Below, in pieces: positions 1-10,328 of a stretch of 64,000 bases of DNA (its first letter is position 1; every line of letters starts with the position of its first letter). Source of the DNA: Massilia oculi (GTDB lineage Bacteria; Pseudomonadota; Gammaproteobacteria; Burkholderiales; Burkholderiaceae_D); the NCBI RefSeq assembly GCF_003143515.1, contig NZ_CP029343.1:4650001-4714000 (forward strand). The letters are read 5' to 3'. The translations under genes and the position numbers were made by a program. The notes beneath the pieces are model-generated. The model saw only the letters and a list, made by a program, of their open reading frames with translations. It did no database searches and was not told where the DNA came from.

Positions 1-1
1 C

Positions 2-1189
2 GACTTCGGGACTGGCGACTTTGCCGCCAGTCTCGACGAGCTGTCACTGCTTGCGCGCTCCGCCGGCGCCGATCCGATCACCACGATCACGGCGAAGCGC
101 AGCAGCCCGGACCCCGCGCATTTCGTCGGCAGCGGCAAGGCCGACGAAATTGCCCTCGACGCCAAGGCACTTGGCGCCGAGATCGTCATCTTCAATCACG
201 CTCTCTCTCCTGCCCAGCAGCGCAACCTGGAACGTCGCCTCCAGTTGCGCGTGATCGACCGCACCAGCCTGATCCTCGACATCTTCGCCCAGCGCGCCAA
301 GAGCCACGAGGGCAAGCTGCAGGTTGAGCTGGCTCAACTGCAGCACCTGGCCACGCGCCTGATCCGCGGCTGGACCCACCTGGAACGTCAAAAAGGCGGT
401 ATCGGCCTGCGCGGTCCGGGTGAAACCCAGCTCGAGACCGACCGCCGCCTGATCGGCGAACGGGTCAAGATGCTGCGCGCGCGCCTGGGCAAACTGCGCA
501 AGCAGCACGAGACCCAGCGCCGCCAGCGCGGCCGCAACAAGACTTTCTCGGTGTCGCTCGTCGGTTATACCAATGCCGGCAAGTCGACCCTGTTCAACAC
601 GCTGACGAAAGCCGGCGTGTACGTGGCGAACCAGCTGTTCGCGACCCTCGACACCACCAGCCGCCGCATGTACCTGAACGACGAGGTGGGCAGCGTCGTG
701 ATCTCGGACACCGTCGGTTTCGTGCGCGAATTGCCGCACCAGCTGGTGGCGGCCTTCCGCGCCACGCTGGAAGAAACCATCCATGCCGACCTCCTGCTGC
801 ACGTGGTCGACAGCGCCTCCCCGACGCGCATGGAACAGGTCGAACAGGTCAATGAAGTCTTGCGCGAGATTGGCGCAGATCATGTTCCGCAAATTTTAGT
901 GTGGAACAAGATCGATGCCGCCGGCCTGGAACCTGGGGTCGAGCGTGATGAGTATGATAAGATCAACCGGGTTTTCATCAGCGCCCACAGTGGCGCCGGT
1001 CTGGATCTGCTGCGTTCGGCAATCGCCGAGGCGGCCAGCTCCGCGCCCGGCGCAGGCGGGTACTGCGACCCGGAAAACGAAGAGCAGGACGAAGCCTTCG
1101 GGCTCGTTGAGGACGACGCGTCGGTGGACGCGCACCCCGGCGGTCTTGCCGACAATATGCCAACTTCCACCCATGTCAGGCCCAACTAG
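2..1189 (+). CDS. hflX: GTPase HflX (5' end cut by window edge)
   Basis: Ribosome-associated GTPase of the HflX/Obg-like family, which rescues or splits stalled ribosomes under stress. The frame is open from base 2 with no start codon in the window, so the N-terminus is missing; 395 residues are visible. The first part is the HflX N-terminal nucleotide-binding region (the VGSGKADEI segment near residue 42) and the glycine-rich linker LRGPGETQLETDRR. The GTPase domain follows, with P-loop GYTNAGKST, the switch DTVGF and NKID as the G4 motif. An acidic tail (NEEQDEAFGLVEDDAS) ends the protein. It is three bases upstream of hflK, the usual hfq-hflX-hflK-hflC order. An ATG at 245 is internal and not the real start. 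Confidence 0.96.
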   Translation, partial: DFGTGDFAASLDELSLLARSAGADPITTITAKRSSPDPAHFVGSGKADEIALDAKALGAEIVIFNHALSPAQQRNLERRLQLRVIDRTSLILDIFAQRAKSHEGKLQVELAQLQHLATRLIRGWTHLERQKGGIGLRGPGETQLETDRRLIGERVKMLRARLGKLRKQHETQRRQRGRNKTFSVSLVGYTNAGKSTLFNTLTKAGVYVANQLFATLDTTSRRMYLNDEVGSVVISDTVGFVRELPHQLVAAFRATLEETIHADLLLHVVDSASPTRMEQVEQVNEVLREIGADHVPQILVWNKIDAAGLEPGVERDEYDKINRVFISAHSGAGLDLLRSAIAEAASSAPGAGGYCDPENEEQDEAFGLVEDDASVDAHPGGLADNMPTSTHVRPN

Positions 1190-1192
1190 CCT

Positions 1193-2479
1193 ATGCTTGT
1201 TTCTCTACTAAAAAGATTCGGCGTCAAACTGTCGCTGAACGACCCACGCTGGGGACGCAACCCCGAAGACGACCGCAAGGCCCAGGATGGTCGCCGCCCC
1301 GGTGACGGTCCTCCCGACCTCGACCAGATGTGGCGCGATTTCAATGCGCGCCTGAATCGCATGTTCGGCGGCCGCGGCAACAATAACGGCGGCGGCGACA
1401 ATGGCGGCCCGCGCGGCGAAATGCGCGGCGCCGGCATCGGCGCCGGCGTGATCGCCATCATCGTCGGCTTCATCTGGCTCGCCAGCGGCGCTTTCATCGT
1501 GCAGGAGGGCCAGGTCGGCGTCGTGACCACTTTTGGTAAATACAGCCACACGACCACGCCGGGTTTCAACTGGCGCTGGCCGTATCCGTTCCAGGCCCAC
1601 GAGACCGTCAACACCTCGCAGATCCGCACTGCCGAGATCGGCTACCGCGCCAATGTGCGCAACAAGCAGCCGCAAGAGTCCTTGATGCTGACCGATGACG
1701 AGAACATCATCGACATCCAGTTCGCGGTGCAGTACACGTTGAAGGACCCAGTCGCCTGGCTGTTCAACAACCGCGACCAGGACGACAGCGTGCGCCAGAT
1801 CGCCGAGACCGCGATCCGCGAAGTGGTCGGCCGCAACAAGATGGACTTCGTCCTGTACGAAGGCCGCGAGAAGGTCGCCGCCGACGTGCATGCGATGATG
1901 CAGGCGATCGGCGACCGCTATGCGCTGGGCGCCCTGATCACCAACGTGACGATGCAGGGCGTGCAGCCGCCGGAGCAGGTGCAGAGCGCCTTCGACGACG
2001 CCGTGCGCGCCGGCCAGGACCGCGCCCGCGCCCGCAACGAAGGCGAGGCGTATGCGAACCAGATCATTCCGGCTGCGCGCGGCCAGGCCTTCCGCCTGCA
2101 GCAGGACGCCGAAGCGTATCGCTCGATGGTGGTCGAGAACGCGACCGGTAACGCCGCCCGTTTCGACCAGGTGGTGGCCGCCTATGCGCGCGCCCCGGCC
2201 GTGACCCGCGACCGCATGTACATCGATACGATGCAGCAGATCTTCACCAGCACCACCAAGGTGATGATCGACTCGCGCGCCAACAACAATATGCTGTACC
2301 TGCCGCTCGACAAGCTGATGCAGCAGCAGGCAGCCAACGATGCCCAGATCGGCAGCAAGTCGGGTCCGGTGCAATTGCCGCAGACCGGCCAGCCGGCCGA
2401 AGTGACCCAGGCCATGGAAGCGGTGCGCCAGCGAGACGAGCGCAGCCGCGATTCCTCACGTGACAGGGAGACCCGCTGA
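1193..2479 (+). CDS. hflK: FtsH protease modulator subunit HflK
   Basis: Inner-membrane SPFH/band-7 protein that with HflC forms a large cage around the AAA protease FtsH and limits its access to membrane substrates. The 428 residues show a charged cytoplasmic N-terminus, a Gly/Asn-rich stretch near residue 60, one membrane segment (about 83-103: GVIAIIVGFIWLASGAFIV) and then the SPFH domain beginning at VQEGQVGVVTTFGKY. A long Arg/Ala/Glu-rich coiled coil follows and a Gln-rich tail ends the protein. The stop overlaps the hflC start by one base, so the two are translationally coupled. The ribosome binding site before the ATG is weak, consistent with coupling to hflX. Confidence 0.96.
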   Translation: MLVSLLKRFGVKLSLNDPRWGRNPEDDRKAQDGRRPGDGPPDLDQMWRDFNARLNRMFGGRGNNNGGGDNGGPRGEMRGAGIGAGVIAIIVGFIWLASGAFIVQEGQVGVVTTFGKYSHTTTPGFNWRWPYPFQAHETVNTSQIRTAEIGYRANVRNKQPQESLMLTDDENIIDIQFAVQYTLKDPVAWLFNNRDQDDSVRQIAETAIREVVGRNKMDFVLYEGREKVAADVHAMMQAIGDRYALGALITNVTMQGVQPPEQVQSAFDDAVRAGQDRARARNEGEAYANQIIPAARGQAFRLQQDAEAYRSMVVENATGNAARFDQVVAAYARAPAVTRDRMYIDTMQQIFTSTTKVMIDSRANNNMLYLPLDKLMQQQAANDAQIGSKSGPVQLPQTGQPAEVTQAMEAVRQRDERSRDSSRDRETR

Positions 2480-3357
2480 TGAACCGCCTCGTAACTCTTT
2501 TCGTCGCGGGCTTCATCGCACTGATGCTGCTGTCGTCCACGATCTTCGTCGTCGACCAGCGCCGCTTCGCGATCGTGTTCGCGCTCGGCCAGGTGAAGGA
2601 AGTGATTTCCCAACCGGGCCTGCACTTCAAGCTGCCGCCGCCGTTCCAGAACGTGATCTACCTGGACAAGCGCATCCTGACGCTCGACACGCCTGACGCC
2701 GACCGCTTCATCACGGCCGAGAAGAAGAACATCCTGGTGGATGCCTTCATGAAATGGCGTATCGAAGATCCGCGCCTGTACTACGTCAGCTTCGGCGGCG
2801 ATGAAAGCCGTGCCCGCGACCGCATGTCGCAGATCATCAAGGCTGCCCTGAACGACGAGATCACCAAGCGCACCGTGCGCGAAGTGATTTCCGGCGAGCG
2901 CGCCGCGGTGATGGCGGCGGTGCAGGCCAAGGTCGTGGCCGAGGCCAAGGAGATCGGTGTCGGCATCGTCGACGTGCGCCTCAAGCGTGTGGATTACATC
3001 GAGCAGATCAACAACTCGGTGTACGAACGCATGCGCGCCGAGCGCGTCCGCGTCGCCAACGAGCTGCGTTCGACCGGCGCCGCCGAGTCCGAGCAGATCC
3101 GCGCCGATGCCGACCGCCAGCGCACCGTGATCATCGCCGAAGCCTTCCGCGACGCAGAGAAGGTCAAGGGTGACGGCGACGCGAAAGCATCGGCCATCTA
3201 CGCCGAAGCCTTCGGCAAGAACCCGGAGTTCGCGCGCTACTACCGCTCGCTCGAAGCCTACCGCGCCAGCTTCAAGGACCGCAGCGACGTGCTGGTGGTG
3301 GATCCGAGCTCGGAGTTCTTCAAGTACATGAAGCAGCCGGCGGCGTCGGGTCGTTAA
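2479..3357 (+). CDS. hflC: FtsH protease modulator subunit HflC
   Basis: Partner of HflK in the FtsH-regulating membrane complex. The 292 residues have an N-terminal membrane anchor (residues about 5-25, VTLFVAGFIALMLLSSTIFVV), then the SPFH domain (VDQRRFAIVFALGQVKEVI) and a C-terminal coiled coil rich in Ala/Glu/Arg, ending near FFKYMKQPAASGR. Length and architecture match the family. It is the last gene of the hflX-hflK-hflC unit, and a strong intrinsic terminator lies 25 bases downstream. The small DUF2065 gene that often follows hflC in related bacteria is not seen. Confidence 0.96.
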   Translation: MNRLVTLFVAGFIALMLLSSTIFVVDQRRFAIVFALGQVKEVISQPGLHFKLPPPFQNVIYLDKRILTLDTPDADRFITAEKKNILVDAFMKWRIEDPRLYYVSFGGDESRARDRMSQIIKAALNDEITKRTVREVISGERAAVMAAVQAKVVAEAKEIGVGIVDVRLKRVDYIEQINNSVYERMRAERVRVANELRSTGAAESEQIRADADRQRTVIIAEAFRDAEKVKGDGDAKASAIYAEAFGKNPEFARYYRSLEAYRASFKDRSDVLVVDPSSEFFKYMKQPAASGR

Positions 3358-3382
3358 GTCGATCCCCCAGGCATCGCCCAGG

Positions 3383-3413
3383 ACGGGCTCCCGCAAAACG
3401 GGAGCCCGTTTTT
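3383..3413 (+). terminator. Intrinsic terminator after hflC
   Basis: A perfect 10-bp stem (CGGGCTCCCG / CGGGAGCCCG) with a five-base loop CAAAA is followed directly by five T residues. It ends the hflX-hflK-hflC transcript. Confidence 0.9.
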
Positions 3414-3610
3414 CATGGGAGTTGCCAGCTTGTATAGGCATCCCGGCCGTGGCAGATTGTTAACCCGGCAAGCCGTCGAACCAGCATTCCATGCCTCACC
3501 CGCGCTGTTTTCGGGTAAAATCACCGATTCGGCGTTCGCGCCATGCGCTGGCACGCCCATCGTCGCCCTTGCCGGTCGCAGCTAATTATCCCAACTCCCA
3601 TCTGTTGCCC

Positions 3611-4765
3611 ATGCCGAACTGGCTATTGCCTGAGAATATTGCCGATGTCTTGCCGTCCGAAGCGCGCAAGATCGAAGAGCTGCGCCGCCTGATGCTCGAT
3701 AACTTCCGGCTCTACGGTTACGAGCTGGTGATGCCGCCGCTGCTCGAATACACCGAGTCGCTGCTGGCAGGCGCCTTTGACGATACCGACCTCAAGACCT
3801 TCAAGGTCGTCGACCCGCTCTCGGGCCGCCTGCTCGGCCTGCGCGCCGACATGACGACCCAGGTGGCGCGCATCGACGCCCACCTGCTGAACCGCGAATC
3901 GATCACCCGCCTGTGCTACGCCGGCAGCGTGCTGCATACCCGTCCATCGGGCCTGCACGCCACCCGCGAGCCGGTGCAGATCGGCGCCGAGATCTACGGC
4001 CATGCCGGCCTGGAAGCCGACGCCGAGATCCAGGAACTGGCCCTCGGCTCGCTGGCCCTGGCCGGCTTCACCAATGTGCGCCTGGACCTGGCCCACGTCG
4101 GCGTGCTGCGCGCGCTGCTGAACGAAGATCCGGCCGCCAAGCGCGACGAGACCCAGATCTATTGCCTGCTGCGCGCCAAGGATGCGCCGGGCCTGGACGA
4201 GATCTCGAAGAATTACTATCCGCAGACCCGCCAGGCGCTGCTGGCGCTGCCGCACCTGTACGGCGACGTCGAGGTGCTGGCCAAGGCGCGCGAACAGCTG
4301 CCGGCGCTGCCGGGCATTCAGCGCGCGCTGGCCGAGCTGGCGGCGCTGGCTGCCGGCGCGATTGGCCGCGCCGACGTGGCGATCGACCTGGCCGACCTGC
4401 GCGGCTACCAGTACGAAAGCGGCGCCATGTTCGCGCTGTACGTGCCGGGCCTGCCGAACGCCGTCGCCCGTGGCGGCCGGTATGATCATGTGGGCGAGGC
4501 CTTCGGACGCGCGCGTCCGGCGACCGGCTTCTCGCTCGACCTGCGCGAACTGGCCCGGTTGCTGCCGACGGCCGAACGCAAGCATTCCATCCGCGCGCCG
4601 TGGGGCAATGCCCCCGAGCTGAAGGAAAAAATCGCTGACCTGCGCAAGGCAGGCGAAGTCGTGATCCAGAGCATGCCTGGTCACGACAATATTCAGGACG
4701 AGTTCGAGTGCGACCGCGTGCTCGTCCTCGAAAACGGAAATTGGATTCTCAAAAACTTAGGTTAA
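3611..4765 (+). CDS. hisZ: ATP phosphoribosyltransferase regulatory subunit HisZ
   Basis: HisZ is a class II histidyl-tRNA synthetase paralogue that lacks aminoacylation and activates the short form of HisG, the first enzyme of histidine synthesis. The chosen start ([15 protein letters not shown]) gives 384 residues, the normal family length. A longer frame is open from 3491, but its extra 40 residues are unlike the family. HisRS-like signatures are visible: the motif 2-like region [15 protein letters not shown], and [21 protein letters not shown] followed by [27 protein letters not shown]. purA follows immediately, with no gap between the hisZ stop and a possible GTG start. This is the usual hisZ-purA pair of betaproteobacteria. 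Confidence 0.93.
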   Translation: MPNWLLPENIADVLPSEARKIEELRRLMLDNFRLYGYELVMPPLLEYTESLLAGAFDDTDLKTFKVVDPLSGRLLGLRADMTTQVARIDAHLLNRESITRLCYAGSVLHTRPSGLHATREPVQIGAEIYGHAGLEADAEIQELALGSLALAGFTNVRLDLAHVGVLRALLNEDPAAKRDETQIYCLLRAKDAPGLDEISKNYYPQTRQALLALPHLYGDVEVLAKAREQLPALPGIQRALAELAALAAGAIGRADVAIDLADLRGYQYESGAMFALYVPGLPNAVARGGRYDHVGEAFGRARPATGFSLDLRELARLLPTAERKHSIRAPWGNAPELKEKIADLRKAGEVVIQSMPGHDNIQDEFECDRVLVLENGNWILKNLG

Positions 4766-6085
<1,320 letters not shown>

Positions 6086-6109
6086 ACCAAGAAGAATCTG
6101 GAGTAGAAG

Positions 6110-6649
6110 ATGAATACCCCCGTATCGACCGACAAGGACCTGTGGGTCTCCTGGGATGAATACCACCGCCTGATCGAGCGCCTGGCGCTGCAGGTCTATG
6201 AATCGGGCTGGAAGTTCGACCAGGTGCTGTGCCTGGCGCGTGGCGGCGTGCGTCCCGGCGACGTGTTCTCGCGCATCTTCGACGTGCCGCTGGCGATCCT
6301 GTCGACCAGCTCGTACCGCGAAGAAGCCGGCACCAAGCAGGGCGACCTGGACATCTCGAAGTACATGACCATGACCAAGGGCCCGCTGTCCGGCCGCGTG
6401 CTGCTGGTCGACGACCTGGCCGATTCGGGCGTCACCCTGCGCAAGGTCAGCGAGCACCTGACCGAGAACTACAAGGACGTCACCGAAGTGAAGTCGGCCG
6501 TTATCTGGGTCAAGGGCACGTCGTCGATCCGTCCTGATTACTACCTGGACGACCTGCCGCACAATCCGTGGATCCACCAGCCGTTCGAAGAGTACGACGG
6601 TCTGCGTCCGCATCAGCTGGCGGCGTGGCTGAAGAAATTCGAGAAGTAA
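6110..6649 (+). CDS. Purine-type phosphoribosyltransferase (Gpt-like)
   Basis: Type I phosphoribosyltransferase of 179 residues. The PRPP-binding loop is VLLVDDLADSGVT (about residues 98-110), with the early LARGGVRPGDVFS segment typical of xanthine/guanine phosphoribosyltransferases. It most likely salvages hypoxanthine, guanine or xanthine to the nucleotide, which fits its place after purA. The exact base preference cannot be read from the sequence. An intrinsic terminator follows, so hisZ-purA-this gene look like one transcript. Confidence 0.88.
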   Translation: MNTPVSTDKDLWVSWDEYHRLIERLALQVYESGWKFDQVLCLARGGVRPGDVFSRIFDVPLAILSTSSYREEAGTKQGDLDISKYMTMTKGPLSGRVLLVDDLADSGVTLRKVSEHLTENYKDVTEVKSAVIWVKGTSSIRPDYYLDDLPHNPWIHQPFEEYDGLRPHQLAAWLKKFEK

Positions 6650-6673
6650 TCCGATCGGCACGATCGACGCAAG

Positions 6674-6707
6674 ACAGGGGAGGGTGAAAACCTTTCCCTG
6701 TTTTTTT
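6674..6707 (+). terminator. Intrinsic terminator after the phosphoribosyltransferase gene
   Basis: An 11-bp stem with two G-U pairs (starting ACAGGG, closing CCCTGT), a TGAAAA loop and a run of seven T residues. Confidence 0.85.
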
Positions 6708-6773
6708 ATTGGTCTTCCATGAACTGATAATATTGCGTCACCAAAACTTTTGGCATCCCAACAATAACAAGCC

Positions 6774-7370
6774 ATGACCCAAAGCTTCTTCCAGACCTTC
6801 ATCCTGCTCATCCTCGTCACCGACCCCTTTGGTAACGTCCCCCTGTTCGCCGCCGCCATGAAAGACACGCCGCTCGAGCGCCGCAACAAGATCGTGATCC
6901 GCGAGTGCGGCATCGCCTTCCTGCTGCTGCTGGTGTTCATGTTCTTCGGCAAGCACTTCCTCGAGGCGCTGCACCTGAGCCCCGTCGCGCTGCGCATCGG
7001 CGGCGCCGTGATCCTGCTGATGATCGCGATCCGCATGATCTTCCCGCACCCTGACGGCGTGCTGGGCAAGAGCGAAGGCGGCGAGCCCTTCATCGTGCCG
7101 CTGGCGATTCCCGCGCTGGCCGGCCCGTCGGCCCTGGCCACCGTGCTGCTGTTCTCGTCGACCAGCTTCACCGACACGATGGTGCACGTCGCCGCGCTGG
7201 CTGCCGTGGGCGTGGTCTGGCTGGCGGTGTTCCTGAGCGCCGAGAAGCTGCAGCAAAAACTCGGCCCGCAAGTCATGACCGCCTTCGAGCGCCTGATGGG
7301 CCTGATCCTGACGGCGATGTCGATCGAAATGCTGCTGGGCGGTATCCGGGAATTCGTGCAGAGCCTGTAA
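6774..7370 (+). CDS. MarC family (UPF0056) inner-membrane protein
   Basis: A 198-residue integral membrane protein with about six hydrophobic segments and the MarC-family opening (FILLILVTDPFGNVPLF). Charged loops such as EAL and the GKSEGGEPFIVPLAIPALAGPSALATVL segment are also characteristic. The family was once linked to multidrug resistance, but its function is unknown; a transport role is only inferred. It has its own leader after the purine operon terminator. Confidence 0.88.
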   Translation: MTQSFFQTFILLILVTDPFGNVPLFAAAMKDTPLERRNKIVIRECGIAFLLLLVFMFFGKHFLEALHLSPVALRIGGAVILLMIAIRMIFPHPDGVLGKSEGGEPFIVPLAIPALAGPSALATVLLFSSTSFTDTMVHVAALAAVGVVWLAVFLSAEKLQQKLGPQVMTAFERLMGLILTAMSIEMLLGGIREFVQSL

Positions 7371-7490
7371 GCAGGCGGCGGGTAACAGGCGCCCGCCACC
7401 GCATTGACTCCGGTCAGATGGCCTTCCTTGACTTCGACCTCGCGAAAATCAATCATCGTTAACTTCCCGATGTGCTCAGAGGAGGTCTCG

Positions 7491-8123
7491 ATGAATTCCG
7501 TAATGCGTGTCGCCGCGGCAATCCTGCTGTTGGTCGCACTCGCCGTGCCGGCAAGCGCCAATATCGTCCGCGACGGCAGCTTTGAACTGAACGATGGCAC
7601 CTGGGAGCTCACCGATGGCTGGTTTCTGGGAGACGCCGGCCGCGGTGCGCACAGCGGCGTCAACTCGCTCAGTACCGGCTGCTTCGGGCCCGGGTTCTCC
7701 TGCTTCGCCAGCCAGGTCCTGCCGACGACGATCGGCCAGCGCTACGATCTGAGCTTCTGGCTGTACGCGGACGGCGTGATCGGCCCGGATGGCTTTCCGA
7801 TATTTCAGTTTGATAATGGAATACAGGTGATGTTCGGAGACGCGCTGGCCACGGCCATCTACAACTTCCCGACCACGAACACGTCCACCGATATCACGAC
7901 GGGCGGCCCGTCCACGCAGATCATCGTTCGCAACCTGTTGGCCACATCGGCGTCGACCATCCTGCAATTGTCCGGCTACCATGATCCTTCGGGGATCTTC
8001 TTCGACGACGTCGCGGTCGAGTTGGCGGTCAGCCAGATCCCGGAGCCCGGAACCTTGTCGCTGATCGGCATGGCGGTCGGCTGCCTGGGCCTGAGCAGGT
8101 GGCGGCGCGCACGCCCATCCTGA
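7491..8123 (+). CDS. PEP-CTERM sorting-domain secreted protein
   Basis: An exported 210-residue protein. The start at 7491 is preceded by a strong AGAGGAGG ribosome site, and the protein begins with a signal peptide (MNSVMRVAAAILLLVALAVPASA). The mature part opens with NIVRDGSFELNDGTW, a pattern seen in DUF642/carbohydrate-binding-like beta-sandwich proteins. The C-terminus has the PEP-CTERM tripartite signal: PEP motif (IPEPGTLSLI), a hydrophobic helix and a basic tail (RWRRARPS). Such proteins are processed by exosortase and are usually linked to exopolysaccharide or biofilm. No exosortase gene is in this window. The function of the body is unknown. Confidence 0.85.
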   Translation: MNSVMRVAAAILLLVALAVPASANIVRDGSFELNDGTWELTDGWFLGDAGRGAHSGVNSLSTGCFGPGFSCFASQVLPTTIGQRYDLSFWLYADGVIGPDGFPIFQFDNGIQVMFGDALATAIYNFPTTNTSTDITTGGPSTQIIVRNLLATSASTILQLSGYHDPSGIFFDDVAVELAVSQIPEPGTLSLIGMAVGCLGLSRWRRARPS

Positions 8124-8219
8124 GCGGCAAGCGGCCTGTTCCAGGCAGCCGTGCGGGAGTCGCCGGACAAATCTGGCACACTACCATTGCGTAGACTGTA
8201 CGCGACTCCCGGCACATGC

Positions 8220-10229
8220 ATGAAACAGGAACCCGCGTCTCCGACCGAATGGCTGCCCTTCCTCAGCGGAGGAGGGATGATGGGGGTCATGATGCGCGCT
8301 CACGACTGGTCGGCCTCGCCGCTGGGACATCCGCGCACCTGGCCGCAGGCGCTGCGCACGACGGTCGGCCTGATGCTCAACTCGAAGTTTCCGATGTTCG
8401 TCGCCTGGGGTGGCGAGCTCGGCTTCCTGTACAACGACTCCTATATATCGATCCTGGGCGACAAGCATCCGGGTGCGCTCGGCAAGCGCTTCCATGATGT
8501 CTGGGCCGAGATCTGGCATGACATCCACCCGCTGATCGTGCGCGCGCTCAGGGGCGAGGCCAGCTACATGGACCGCCTGCCGTTGCGCATGCGCCGCCAT
8601 GGCTATGACGAAGACACCTGGTTCCGCTTTTCCTACTCTCCGGTGCGCGACGAGGACGGCACCGTGGCCGGCATGTTCTGCGCCTGCCTCGAGATGACGG
8701 GCGAGGTGATGGCGCAGCGCTACCGCGAGGAAGAGAACGCGCGCCTGGTAACATTGTTCGAGCAGGCGCCCGGCATCATCGCCGTGCTGCGCGGCCCGGA
8801 ACACGTGTTCGAGCTCACCAACCGTTCCTACCTGCAGCTGGTCGGTCACCGCGCGCTGGTCGGCAAGGCCGCGCGCGACGCGCTGCCCGAGGTGCAGGGG
8901 CAGGGCTTCTTCGAGCTGCTCGACCACGTGTACCAGACCGGCCAGCCATTCGTCGGCCACGCGGTGCCGCTGCGTGTGCAGCGCGACCCGAACGCGCTGC
9001 TGGAAGAGCGCTTCATCGATTTCGTCTACCAGCCCATCCACGACCAGCACGGCAAGGTCTCGGGCATCTTCATGGAAGGCAGCGACGTCACGGCGCGCAA
9101 GCGCATCGAGGACGAGCTGCGCGCCGCCAACCGCCAGAAGGACCAGTTCCTGGCGATGCTGGCGCATGAGCTGCGCAACCCGCTGGCGCCGATCACGACG
9201 GCGGCCCAGCTGCTGCAGCGCGGCCAGATGGACGCGCCGGGCATCCAGCGCGCCAGCGACATCATCGCGCGCCAGGCCCAGCACATGACGTCCCTTGTCA
9301 ACGACCTGCTGGACGTCTCGCGCGTCACGCGCGGCCTGGTGACCATCACGAAGGACGCGCTGGATGTGCGCGAGGTCGTGCATGAGGCGGTGGAGCAGGT
9401 GCGTCCCCTGATCGATGCGCGGCGCCATGAATTGCATTGCGAGATCGCATCCGGCACGCTGCGCGTGGAGGGCGACCGCACGCGCCTGATCCAGGTCGTC
9501 TCGAATATCCTCAATAACGCCGCCAAGTACACGGCGCCGGGCGGATGCATCGTGCTCAGCGCGCGCATCGAGTCGGGTTCTGTGCGGGTGGCGGTGCGCG
9601 ACAACGGGCAGGGCCTCGATCCGCCGATCCTGCCCTACATCTTCGACCTGTTCATCCAGGCCGAGCGCACGCCGGACCGTTCACAGGGCGGCCTTGGGCT
9701 CGGCCTGGCGCTGGTCAAGAGCCTGGCCGTGCTGCACGGAGGGCGGGTCGAGGCGCACAGCGACGGGCTTGGCAAGGGCAGTGAGTTCGTGGTCTATTTG
9801 CCATGCCTGGCCGAGGCGCCCGAAGCGAGCATGCCGCAGCTCGACATGCAGTCGCGTGGCACGAGCGGGTTGAAGGTGCTGGTGGTCGATGATAACGTCG
9901 ACGCGGCCCAGATGCTGGCGACGCTGCTGGAGATGAACGGGTATGAGGTCGCCATCGAATACGACGGCCAGGGCGCGCTGGCGAGCGCGGTGCGGGCGCC
10001 GCCGGACGTGGCCCTGCTCGATATCGGCTTGCCCGACATCGATGGCCACGAACTGGCGCGCCGGCTGCGCGCGATGCCAGAGACCACGCAGGCAATGCTG
10101 GTGGCGCTGACTGGTTACGGACAGGCCGAAGACCGGCAGCGTGCGCACAATGCCGGATTCGATCATCACATGGCCAAGCCGGCGGATCTGGCGAAACTGC
10201 TGGAATTGCTGGCGGGAGTGGCGGTGTAA
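8220..10229 (+). CDS. PAS hybrid histidine kinase with C-terminal receiver
   Basis: Cytoplasmic hybrid sensor kinase of 669 residues with no membrane segment. Two PAS-like regions come first (about 20-160, beginning at WSASPLGHPRTWPQALR, and about 175-285). Next is a HisKA domain with phospho-accepting His316 in LAMLAHELRNPLAP. The HATPase domain follows (NNAAKYTAPGG as the N box, DNGQGLD, and GGLGLGLALVKSL), then a receiver domain with Asp601 in VALLDIGLPDIDG. The ATG at 8220 was chosen; a GTG at 8151 could add 23 residues. The signal sensed is not apparent. It converges on uvrB with a palindromic repeat between the two 3' ends. Confidence 0.9.
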   Translation: MKQEPASPTEWLPFLSGGGMMGVMMRAHDWSASPLGHPRTWPQALRTTVGLMLNSKFPMFVAWGGELGFLYNDSYISILGDKHPGALGKRFHDVWAEIWHDIHPLIVRALRGEASYMDRLPLRMRRHGYDEDTWFRFSYSPVRDEDGTVAGMFCACLEMTGEVMAQRYREEENARLVTLFEQAPGIIAVLRGPEHVFELTNRSYLQLVGHRALVGKAARDALPEVQGQGFFELLDHVYQTGQPFVGHAVPLRVQRDPNALLEERFIDFVYQPIHDQHGKVSGIFMEGSDVTARKRIEDELRAANRQKDQFLAMLAHELRNPLAPITTAAQLLQRGQMDAPGIQRASDIIARQAQHMTSLVNDLLDVSRVTRGLVTITKDALDVREVVHEAVEQVRPLIDARRHELHCEIASGTLRVEGDRTRLIQVVSNILNNAAKYTAPGGCIVLSARIESGSVRVAVRDNGQGLDPPILPYIFDLFIQAERTPDRSQGGLGLGLALVKSLAVLHGGRVEAHSDGLGKGSEFVVYLPCLAEAPEASMPQLDMQSRGTSGLKVLVVDDNVDAAQMLATLLEMNGYEVAIEYDGQGALASAVRAPPDVALLDIGLPDIDGHELARRLRAMPETTQAMLVALTGYGQAEDRQRAHNAGFDHHMAKPADLAKLLELLAGVAV

Positions 10230-10273
10230 GGCGTCCGCACCGTGGGAAGCTGCTGCTGCCCGCAGCCTGAAAC

Positions 10274-10301
10274 CGTCGTTCCCGCCTGCGCGGAAACGAC
10301 G
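10274..10301. repeat. REP-like palindrome between convergent genes
   Basis: A 12-bp near-perfect inverted repeat (CGTCGTTCCCGC / GCGGAAACGACG, one mismatch) with a CTGC loop lies between the 3' ends of the hybrid kinase gene and uvrB. The sequence resembles the dispersed CGTCGTTCCCGC intergenic palindromes found in many beta- and gammaproteobacteria. It could act as a bidirectional transcript end. Only one copy is seen here. Confidence 0.6.
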
Positions 10302-10328
10302 TGCGAACGTTGCGAACTGGTGGGGGCC

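Noticed and set aside
3491..3610. Upstream extension of hisZ from 3491
   Set aside because: The extra 40 residues do not look like HisZ, and the ATG at 3611 gives the family length and N-terminal sequence.
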